Shown piece by piece: positions 57,433 through 64,000 of a DNA stretch of 64,000 nt. Origin of the DNA: Ancylobacter sp. WKF20 (GTDB taxonomy: Bacteria; Pseudomonadota; Alphaproteobacteria; Rhizobiales; Xanthobacteraceae); NCBI RefSeq assembly GCF_029760895.1, contig NZ_CP121679.1, positions 2,608,501-2,672,500 of the forward strand, given 5' to 3'. Position numbers and translations under genes: made by a program. Below the pieces are notes generated by a model, which did no database searches, was not told the DNA's origin, and worked only from the letters and a program-made list of their open reading frames with translations. How positions within the stretch are numbered: the stretch's first letter is position 1; each line of letters begins with the position of its first letter.

Positions 57433-59169
57433 TCAGGCCGCGTCGCGGGAAACGGAGGCGAGCGCGGTGGGCAGGGTGATGACGAAGCGCGCCCCGTTCT
57501 CGGCATTCTCGCCGATGATCGAGCCGCTCATGTCCCGCACCACGCTGCGCGCCAGCGACAGGCCGAGCCCCGTGCCCTTCTCGGCCGGCTTGGTGGTGGC
57601 GAAGGGCTCGAACAGGCGGGCCAGCATCTCGGGGGAAATGCCGCCGGCATTGTCCTCCACCTCGACGAAAGCCTGCTCGCCCTCCCGGCGCACGGTGACA
57701 CGCACCGCGCGGAGGCGGTTGGTCGACGAGGTCTCGAACGCGTCATGCGCGTTCACCAGCAGGTTGACGATGACCTGCTCGAACATGGTCTGCTCGCCGA
57801 ACACGGACACCTCCGCCGGCACATCGGCCTGGATCGACAGGCGGATATCGGCGGCGCGGAACTGTTCGGTGACGAAGCTCATCGCCATTTCCACCGCCGT
57901 GCGCAGCGAGAAGAGCTGGTGCTGCTCGGTCGGCATCCGGCCATAGCGGCGCACCTGATCGGTAATGCGCTTGGCGCGGTCGACCTGCGCGGAGATGCGG
58001 TCGAGCTTGACCGCGACCGGCTCGCCGCCCTCGATCGGCTCCAGAAGGCGCTTGGCATTGGCCACCGCCATCTTGATGACGGCGAGCGGCTGGTTGAGCT
58101 CATGGGCGATGGCGGTCGCCATCTCGCCGAGCGTGGCGAGCTTCGCCGCCTGCATCACCTGGAGCTCCGCGTTGCGCACCCGTGTGGTGTCGACCAGCAC
58201 CAGCAATTGCTGGGGCCGCTCCTGCCACAGCACCTCGCAGAAGGAGCCGCGCAGGGAGACGATCTCGCCGCCCGGGCGGGTATAGGCCATCGACAGATAC
58301 CCCCACTGGCGCCCGCTCATGTCGTTGGACGCATCGCGGGCGCCGCGCACCAGCCGACGCCAGCCGGGATCGTCCGGCGAGGTCGAGATCAGCGCGGCAG
58401 CGGAGGAGTTGAAGAAGCTCACCGTGTCGTCAGCCGGATCGATCACCACCATGCAGGCGGGAACGGACTGAATGACCGCCCGCAGATTCTCCTCCATGGC
58501 CTTCAGCGTCGACTGCGCCTTTACGATCTGGTCGAGCCGCAGGCGGTCATTGCGGGCCTGGAAGAACAGCAGCAACGCCAGCGCGGCGCCGGAGATGAAC
58601 AGCAGCACCAGCGGCACGATGCCGGTCGCCTGGGCGAGCTCCTTCTCGCGGCGGAAGATCTCCTGATTATAGGCGACCGACTGCATCAGCGTGCTGTGCA
58701 GCAGGCGTCCGAGCGGTTCCAGCGTGGCGCCGAGTTCTTTCAGCCGGTTCCCGCTGTCGCCATCCTCCGCGTCGAGCGTTTCCACCTCTTCGAGGATGCG
58801 GTCGACCTTGATCTCGTAGTCACGCACCTGCGGCTCGATGTCGAGCACGCCGCGCAGCAATCGCCCCTCATCCGAATTGTAGAGCAGCGGCAGGCGCGAG
58901 CGCAGGATCTCCAGCCGCATCTGCAGCGCGCGCAGACCATCAATGGTCGGGATGATCGAGGTGGTCGCGAAGGCCGCCTCGGTCTTCACCAGCTCGATAT
59001 GCGCCTGATAGGCGACCCAGCCGGAGCTACGCACGGTGGCGGTCAGCAGCGCGCCCTGCCGCGCCTGCGAGACATAGAGCATCACCGTCGCCACGAAGAG
59101 GACGACGGAGGCAATGATCAATCCACCCTTCAGCAGGAGGATGGTTTGTCTATTGCGTGACGAAATCAA
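57433..59169 (-). CDS. Membrane sensor histidine kinase
   Basis: The 578-residue kinase has TM1 (about 11-32), a periplasmic helical domain of about 150 residues (DAHL-like region with EPQVRDYEIKVDRILEEVETLD), TM2 (about 184-203), a PAS-like domain (about 225-330), HisKA with His356 (ATAIAHELNQPLAVIK) and an ATPase domain (NLLVNAHDAFE, DNAGGI, GTGLGLSLA). Its start overlaps the end of the sulfite-oxidase-like gene by 20 bases, so the periplasmic protein and kinase are probably made together and may form one sensor. Confidence 0.9.
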   Translation of the reverse strand: MISSRNRQTILLLKGGLIIASVVLFVATVMLYVSQARQGALLTATVRSSGWVAYQAHIELVKTEAAFATTSIIPTIDGLRALQMRLEILRSRLPLLYNSDEGRLLRGVLDIEPQVRDYEIKVDRILEEVETLDAEDGDSGNRLKELGATLEPLGRLLHSTLMQSVAYNQEIFRREKELAQATGIVPLVLLFISGAALALLLFFQARNDRLRLDQIVKAQSTLKAMEENLRAVIQSVPACMVVIDPADDTVSFFNSSAAALISTSPDDPGWRRLVRGARDASNDMSGRQWGYLSMAYTRPGGEIVSLRGSFCEVLWQERPQQLLVLVDTTRVRNAELQVMQAAKLATLGEMATAIAHELNQPLAVIKMAVANAKRLLEPIEGGEPVAVKLDRISAQVDRAKRITDQVRRYGRMPTEQHQLFSLRTAVEMAMSFVTEQFRAADIRLSIQADVPAEVSVFGEQTMFEQVIVNLLVNAHDAFETSSTNRLRAVRVTVRREGEQAFVEVEDNAGGISPEMLARLFEPFATTKPAEKGTGLGLSLARSVVRDMSGSIIGENAENGARFVITLPTALASVSRDAA

Positions 59170-59653
59170 CGGACTTCACCTGCCAAACCATGCGCGACTG
59201 ATAGAACTGGTGCGCGAGCGCTGGATCCGTGTCGATCGGGTACATGACCCAGAACGGCCCCTTGTCGCGAACCCGCATGAGCTGGCCGTTGTGGCGCGTC
59301 GAAAGTATGGCGCCAATCTTCGTCCAGTCGGTCGCCGGAATGGTAGCAGAATAGTCGTTGAGGGCGATAACCTTGGCTTCGGTCGGCGGCGCACTGGCTG
59401 GTCCCGCGAGGCTGGCCAGAACCGCCAGCGACGGTCCGGTGAAGGTCTGCGAGCCTTCGGTCCAGGGCGTGTGGGTCACGATGGTGGACTGCTTCAGCCC
59501 GTCAATCTGCGCGAGAGTCAGCGTCTTCTGATCGAGCACCTGACCGGCCGGCGTGAGCCAGCGCAAAGTGAGTTCCTGGGCGCTGGCCGGTGCCATGACG
59601 GCACACGCCAACCAGGCGACCAAGATGAGTAATCCGCGCGCCCGTGCACACAT
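59150..59653 (-). CDS. Periplasmic sulfite-oxidase-fold (molybdopterin-binding-like) protein
   Basis: The 167-residue protein starts at MCARARGLLI, with GGAG upstream; the frame opens at 59701. It has a signal peptide cleaved near ASAQE. The mature part resembles the short PF00174-type domain: TFTGPSLAVLASLAG, KVIALNDYSATIP, RVRDKGPFWVMYPID and VWQVKSVDF. The mature protein contains no Cys, so the Mo-coordinating cysteine of true sulfite oxidases is missing; catalysis is unlikely and a sensory or binding role is more plausible. It heads the operon with the kinase, receiver, EAL and MarR-type genes. Confidence 0.78.
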   Translation of the reverse strand: MCARARGLLILVAWLACAVMAPASAQELTLRWLTPAGQVLDQKTLTLAQIDGLKQSTIVTHTPWTEGSQTFTGPSLAVLASLAGPASAPPTEAKVIALNDYSATIPATDWTKIGAILSTRHNGQLMRVRDKGPFWVMYPIDTDPALAHQFYQSRMVWQVKSVDFVTQ

Positions 59654-60007
59654 GCCAACTGACTCCGACCCAGCCGACGCCCCACCAATCGACGCGCGCA
59701 TTCTCGCATGGACGCCCTCCGAACGAAGGTCGAATGGAACCGGAACGGCAGCAATCGACGACAGACTGATCCATTTTGGAACGAATTCCGTAGGCCCTCG
59801 CTACACGCGTGGAAGTTGTTGGATTAAGCTGAACCTGTTCGCCTTGGGGAAGCCGAATGTTCACGGCGGCAAGCTGGATAGTTGATCTGCCTGCCCGTGC
59901 CTGGAGCCGTCAAAGCCCTCTATCCGTGATGCCGCTGCGCCCTCAGAGGGTGCCGCCGGTCGTATTGAGCCCACTTCCGGTGGGAGCGTCGATTCCGTTC
60001 AGGTGAC
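59654..60007. promoter_or_regulatory. 354-base divergent region between two sensor systems
   Basis: The gap separates the leftward sulfite-oxidase-like operon from the rightward kinase and should hold both promoters. GGAATTCC-like dyad GGAACGAATTCC lies near 59779, and a small hairpin CCCAC/GTGGG near 59970. No clear -35/-10 pair or coding frame could be supported. Confidence 0.45.
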
Positions 60008-62158
60008 ATGAGTACTGCGGAAACCATCGTGGCAGAGCCGACCGCCGGGGCGGAGGGCAGAATCCAGCCGAGCGACCAGCGCCAGTCGCGCCAGCGCCTT
60101 CTGATCGCCGTGCTTTTCCTGCTGTCGGTTCTGGTGCCGGCCGCGGTCGCCTATATAACGATCAAGCTGCATCAGCGGCACGAGCTGAACCTCTCCATGG
60201 CGGCCTCGCGCAAGCTGGCGCTGGTGCTGCTGGCCAATTTCGAGCGCACGACCGAGTCGATCGAATCCTTCCTCGACGGTTTCTACGATCTCTCCCAGCC
60301 GCAATCGCCCGAGGAAGTCTACGCCCGGCTGAAAGACGCCAAGCTGCCGGCGTCCATCATCCAGGTGTCCTTCGTCGACCCCAGGGGCCGAATGGTGGCG
60401 AGCAATCTGGCACCACCGGGCAACCTGCCGGATCTGAGCGACCGGGAGCATATTCGCGCTCATCTGAACACCGACACCGATGCCGATTATGGGCTATTTC
60501 TCAGCAAGCCGGTAAAGGGGCGCATTTCCGGCGCCTGGTCGATGCAGTTCACCAAGGCCATCCGAAAGGAAAACGGCGAACTCGCGGGCATCATCGCCGC
60601 CTCCTTCCAGATCTCGAACTTCATCGACTTCTACAATGAACTACGACCCGACGGTCGGGGCCTCGTGGCCCTGATCGGCTTTGACGGCGTGGTGCGCGCC
60701 AGCGTCTCCGACACCAAGCCCGACGACGCCAGAGCGCTGGAAGTGTTCGCCGATTTCGAGGCACTCAGCGGCAAGAACATGGGCGCCTATGCGGGAGATG
60801 CACCGGACGGGGTCGAGCGCATCGGCTATTTCGTGCGATCGACCCGCTTTCCCATCCTCGTGCTGGTCGCCGCCGACTATTGGGGCATTCTCGGGCAATC
60901 CGCCGACTTTCAGCTCGCCATTGCCGTCACCGCCGTCGTGCTGAGCCTCACCCTGATGGCCGTGGCATCGCTCACCCTGCGCCGCTTCCGGCTGGAGCGC
61001 GCCTATCGCGAGAAGGCGATGCAGGCCACCGCCCGGCAACGGGAGTCGCAGGTGCTGCAGGCCATCAGCCAGGTGCCCGGCGTCAGCGTGCTGCATATGG
61101 AGAGCGGCCATGTCACGCCTGTCGGCACGCCCACTGCCGGGCCGCTGGCCCGGCTGATCGAGGAGCGCGCGTCGAGCCCCGACTTCCTGCGCCGCCTGCA
61201 CGCCGCCGGCACGCCGTTTTCTTCCGTCGAGCATTTCTCCCGCGATGGCGAGGAGTTCGAGGTGCAATTCGTGGTGACGGACCTGCACACCGCGCAAGCG
61301 GCCGCCGACGCGCCGGCGCAGGGTGGCAGCGACCGCCCGGCGGTGGTGTTCGCGGTGGACGAGACCGCCAAGCGCATGGAGGAGAACAAACTCTACCAGA
61401 TGTCGAAGATGGCCTCGCTCGGCGAACTCGTCACCGGCCTCGCCCATGAGATCAACCAGCCGCTCGGCGTCATTCGCCTCGCCGCCAAGAACGCCCTGAA
61501 CGGCGTGCGCAACGGCCTGCCCTCCACGCATATGGAAGAGAAGCTCGACCGCATCGTCCGCCAGGTCGAGCGCATGAAGGTCATCATTGATCACATGCGG
61601 ATCTTCGGCCGCCGCAGTTCGCTGGCACCGGAGCCTTGCTCGGTCCGCGCCGCCATGGAGGGTCTGGTGCAGATCCTCGGCGCCGAGTTGCGCGTGGATG
61701 CTATCGACCTCACCCTGGCCGCGCCGGACGATGACCTCCAGGTGCTCTGCCGGCAGGAGCAGCTTGAACAGGTGCTGATCAATCTGGTGATCAACGCTCG
61801 CGACGCCATCCGCAGCCGGCGCGACCGCGAGCCCTATTTCCAGGGCAGCATCGCCATCTCGACGGGCCTTCGCGACGAGACCGGGAGCAGCTTTGCCTGC
61901 ATCACCGTCAAGGATAATGGCGGCGGCATTCCCGAGGCGGCGATCGGCAAGATCTTCCAGCCCTTCTTCACCACCAAGCCGGCCGGCAAGGGCACGGGCC
62001 TCGGCCTCTCCGTCAGCTTCGGCATCATCCGCGACCATGGCGGCTCGCTCGCCGTCGAGAATGAGGAGGATGGCGCCGCCTTCACCATTCTCCTGCCGCT
62101 GACCGGCGCAGTGGCCGAGGGCCGCAGCACCGACCTGCCGACCGCCGCAGCGAGCTAG
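60008..62158 (+). CDS. Membrane sensor histidine kinase with PDC-type periplasmic domain
   Basis: The 716-residue kinase has TM1 (about 30-52), a large periplasmic domain (about 55-295) of double-Cache/PDC type (ISNFIDFYNELRPDGRGLVALIGFDGVVRAS), TM2 (about 301-323), a divergent PAS region, HisKA with His480 (VTGLAHEINQPLGVIRLAAKNA) and an ATPase domain (NLVINARDAIRS, DNGGGIPEA, GKGTGLGLSVSFG). It lacks its own receiver. The nearest possible partners are the three receivers in the divergent operon. The 5' AGGTGA lies very close to the ATG. Confidence 0.9.
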   Translation: MSTAETIVAEPTAGAEGRIQPSDQRQSRQRLLIAVLFLLSVLVPAAVAYITIKLHQRHELNLSMAASRKLALVLLANFERTTESIESFLDGFYDLSQPQSPEEVYARLKDAKLPASIIQVSFVDPRGRMVASNLAPPGNLPDLSDREHIRAHLNTDTDADYGLFLSKPVKGRISGAWSMQFTKAIRKENGELAGIIAASFQISNFIDFYNELRPDGRGLVALIGFDGVVRASVSDTKPDDARALEVFADFEALSGKNMGAYAGDAPDGVERIGYFVRSTRFPILVLVAADYWGILGQSADFQLAIAVTAVVLSLTLMAVASLTLRRFRLERAYREKAMQATARQRESQVLQAISQVPGVSVLHMESGHVTPVGTPTAGPLARLIEERASSPDFLRRLHAAGTPFSSVEHFSRDGEEFEVQFVVTDLHTAQAAADAPAQGGSDRPAVVFAVDETAKRMEENKLYQMSKMASLGELVTGLAHEINQPLGVIRLAAKNALNGVRNGLPSTHMEEKLDRIVRQVERMKVIIDHMRIFGRRSSLAPEPCSVRAAMEGLVQILGAELRVDAIDLTLAAPDDDLQVLCRQEQLEQVLINLVINARDAIRSRRDREPYFQGSIAISTGLRDETGSSFACITVKDNGGGIPEAAIGKIFQPFFTTKPAGKGTGLGLSVSFGIIRDHGGSLAVENEEDGAAFTILLPLTGAVAEGRSTDLPTAAAS

Positions 62159-62173
62159 CGCCGGGGGCGACGG

Positions 62174-62213
62174 ACCCGCCGACCATCGCGGCGGGTTGCA
62201 CGCGGCAGCAACC
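62174..62213 (+). terminator. Tandem hairpins after the PDC kinase gene
   Basis: ACCCGCCG (62174-62181) pairs with CGGCGGGT (62189-62196), and overlapping GGTTGC (62194-62199) pairs with GCAACC (62208-62213), so the two hairpins are mutually exclusive. No T-tract is present. This could be a weak terminator or a switchable leader for the channel gene. Confidence 0.35.
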
Positions 62214-62257
62214 TTACCTACTCAACAAAGGGACCGAAGCTGCCCCGCGAGAGCCCC

Positions 62258-64000
62258 GTGCCCCTGGATCCCGCCACCGGAACCGAGACGACGCTCCCCC
62301 GGCGGCTGCGCCAGCTTTTTCGCACCAGCGAACTCGCCCTCGTCGCCATTGCCGCGCTGGTCGGCGCCGGTGCCGGACTTGTGGTCATCGCCATGAATGG
62401 CGCCATGCAGGCGCTGCATGTGCTGATCTTCCGCATTCCCGACGATGCCCATCTCTCCGTCTGGACCAGCGTTCCCGCCGCGCTGCTGCTGCTCGGGCCC
62501 GTGCTCGGCGGCCTCATCTTCGGGGCCGTCTCCCGCCGCCTCACGCGCCGGGGCGCAAGCGCGCCGATCGACCCGATCGAGGCCAATGCGCTGCATGGCG
62601 GGCGCATGTCGCTGGGTGATAGTGGCGTCGTTGCCGCCCAGACCCTGGTCTCCAGCGGCGTCGGCGCCTCGGTCGGCCTCGAGGCGGGCTATACCCAGGC
62701 CGCGGCCGGACTTGCCTCGGCACTCGGCCAGAAGCTGCATCTGCGCCGCGCCGACCTGCGCCTGCTCGTCGCCTGCGGCGCGGGCGCGGCCATCGGCGCC
62801 GCCTTCGATGCGCCTCTGATGGGCGCCTTTTACGGTTTCGAGCTGATCCTCGGCACCTACGCCATTCCCGCCTTCGTGCCGATGATGACGGCGACCTTCA
62901 CCGCCAGCCTCACGCGGCACCTGCTGCAACCGGTGCCCCATCCCGCCCTGCCGCTGCTCGACGTGCCACCCGTGGAGCAATTGCCGGCCGTCATCCTGCT
63001 CGGCTGCCTCGCCGCTCTCCTGGGCATTGCGGTGATGCGCGGGGTCACGCTGGTCGAGGCCGGCTTCCGCCGTTCTGGCCTTCCCGGCTGGCTGCGCCCG
63101 GCGCTCGCCGGCGCCATCATCGGCACGATGGCGCTGTGGAATCCGGCTGTGCTCTCGGCCGGCCATGGCGCGGTCTACCACTACATCGCCGCCGACGGCG
63201 CCCTGCTCACCTTCGCGCTGCTGCTCGCGGCCAAGCTCACTGCCTCCGCCGTCTCCATCGGCTCCGGCTTTCGCGGCGGCCTGTTCTTCGCTTCGCTGCT
63301 GATGGGCGTCTTCGCCGGCCGGCTCTACGCCGCCGGCCTCGACCTGCTGCTGCCGGGCATTGACGGCTCGCACGCCTTCTACGCACTGATCGGCATGGGT
63401 GCGCTCGCCGTCGCCGTGGTCGGCGGGCCGATGACCATGACGCTGCTGGCGCTGGAGATGACCGGCGATCTGCGCCTGACGCTGGCCGTTCTCGCCGCCT
63501 GCGGCGCCGCCTCGCTGGTCACGCGCCGGCTGTTCGGTTTCTCCTTCGCCACCTGGCGCTTCCATCTGCGCGGCGAGAACATTCGCGGGGCGCATGATGT
63601 CGGCTGGCTGCACGATCTCACCGTGGAAAGCCTGATGCGCCGCGACGTGCCGCAACTCGGCACGACGACAAGCCTTAGCGAGGCGCGCCACCTCTACCCG
63701 CCCGGCTCGACCGGCGACATCGTGGTCGTCGATGCGGCGGGGCGCTATGCCGGGCTAGTCGCGCCCGCGCTTCTCTATCAAAGCGACGACACGGTGCCGC
63801 TACGCAGCCTGCTACGTCACACGGGCGAAAGCCTCCGGCCGGACATGACGATCCGCGACGCGCTGACCCTGTTCGAGAGCACCGAGGCGGAGGCGCTGGC
63901 CGTTGTCGAGGCTGACGGGCAGGTCATCGGCCTGCTCAGCGAACGCGATGCCATCCGCCGCTACAGCGACGAGATGCGCCGGCGCCTGAGCGAGCTCACC
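62258..64000 (+). CDS. CLC-family chloride channel/antiporter with C-terminal CBS domains, partial
   Basis: The gene runs off the right edge after 581 codons. It has about ten hydrophobic helices with CLC landmarks: GVGASVGLEAGYTQAAAGL in place of GREGP (the gating Glu is kept as GLEAG), AGAAIGAAFDAPLMGAFYGFELI, and SIGSGFRGGLFFASLLMG in place of GxFxP. Two CBS-like segments follow (TVESLMRRDVPQL; LRPDMTIRDALTLFESTEAEALAVVEADGQVIGLLSERDAI). The start is uncertain: GTG at 62258 is used, but CTG at 62240 sits at better distance from AAAGGGA (62228). No link to the signalling genes is evident. Confidence 0.85.
   Translation, partial: MPLDPATGTETTLPRRLRQLFRTSELALVAIAALVGAGAGLVVIAMNGAMQALHVLIFRIPDDAHLSVWTSVPAALLLLGPVLGGLIFGAVSRRLTRRGASAPIDPIEANALHGGRMSLGDSGVVAAQTLVSSGVGASVGLEAGYTQAAAGLASALGQKLHLRRADLRLLVACGAGAAIGAAFDAPLMGAFYGFELILGTYAIPAFVPMMTATFTASLTRHLLQPVPHPALPLLDVPPVEQLPAVILLGCLAALLGIAVMRGVTLVEAGFRRSGLPGWLRPALAGAIIGTMALWNPAVLSAGHGAVYHYIAADGALLTFALLLAAKLTASAVSIGSGFRGGLFFASLLMGVFAGRLYAAGLDLLLPGIDGSHAFYALIGMGALAVAVVGGPMTMTLLALEMTGDLRLTLAVLAACGAASLVTRRLFGFSFATWRFHLRGENIRGAHDVGWLHDLTVESLMRRDVPQLGTTTSLSEARHLYPPGSTGDIVVVDAAGRYAGLVAPALLYQSDDTVPLRSLLRHTGESLRPDMTIRDALTLFESTEAEALAVVEADGQVIGLLSERDAIRRYSDEMRRRLSELT

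Noticed and set aside
59553..59885. 110-codon plus-strand frame in the divergent gap before the PDC kinase
   Set aside because: It overlaps the signal-peptide region of the sulfite-oxidase-like gene on the opposite strand and has no recognisable features or ribosome binding site.
62240..62242. CTG as the start of the CLC channel gene
   Set aside because: It is well spaced from AAAGGGA, but CTG starts are very rare; the GTG at 62258 was used instead, with the doubt recorded.

Overview
The window is a GC-rich chromosomal segment from an alphaproteobacterium, most likely Hyphomicrobiales (Rhizobiales) and probably Xanthobacteraceae-like. That placement is inferred from the flagellar gene set (flaF, flbT, motC, motE, an FtcR/Rem-type regulator and a DUF1217 gene), from a gene order resembling the rhizobial flagellar region, and from a rhizobial-type intergenic repeat. 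No tRNA, rRNA, CRISPR array, transposase or phage gene was seen.

Region 1 (1-10.4 kb) is metabolic. A leftward group (Ldh-family dehydrogenase, creatininase-family hydrolase, RidA-like protein) diverges from a rightward group: an NMT1/SsuA-type ABC importer, a cytosine-deaminase-like amidohydrolase, a VAO-type flavoprotein and a flavodoxin-fold quinone reductase, followed by a MarR regulator, a D-2-hydroxyacid dehydrogenase and a secreted AprI/Inh-type protein. The first two groups look like one uptake and breakdown pathway for a nitrogenous, perhaps heterocyclic, compound. The substrate cannot be read from sequence.

Region 2 (10.4-54.9 kb) is an almost complete flagellar and chemotaxis locus. 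A leftward run of about 17 kb reads flgE-flgK-flgL-flaF-flbT-flgD-fliQ-flhA-fliR-fliJ-like-flgJ-like-flgN-like-FliL-like-mcp-cheA-cheW-cheY-cheB-cheR, mostly with 4-base stop/start overlaps. Upstream of it lies DUF1217-flgF-fliI. Rightward units are motA-fliM-orf-fliN-fliG-flhB-orf; flgB-flgC-fliE-flgG-flgA-flgI-motE-flgH-fliL-fliP; a single flagellin gene; fliF-fliH-motB-motC-fliK-slt; then cheZ (leftward), cheY and ftcR.

Region 3 (55-62.2 kb) is a dense signalling island. A leftward operon encodes a periplasmic sulfite-oxidase-fold protein, a membrane histidine kinase, a lone receiver, a receiver-EAL protein and a receiver-MarR protein. A second membrane kinase diverges from it. A CLC-family channel with CBS domains runs off the right edge.

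The most interesting signals are these. (1) A conserved promoter architecture, GC(A/C)AG-N6-GCAAG-N8-(C/G)C(T/G)AGGGT, lies in front of motA, DUF1217, flgE, flgB and flagellin. It is an 11-bp direct repeat suited to an OmpR-type regulator such as the FtcR encoded here. (2) The flagellin leader can fold so as to hide its ribosome binding site, in a genome segment that also carries flbT. (3) The region-3 system has a sulfite-oxidase-like protein lacking the molybdenum-ligand cysteine. (4) The flagellin core contains 11-residue repeats. (5) The receivers of CheA and FtcR lack the phosphorylated aspartate.
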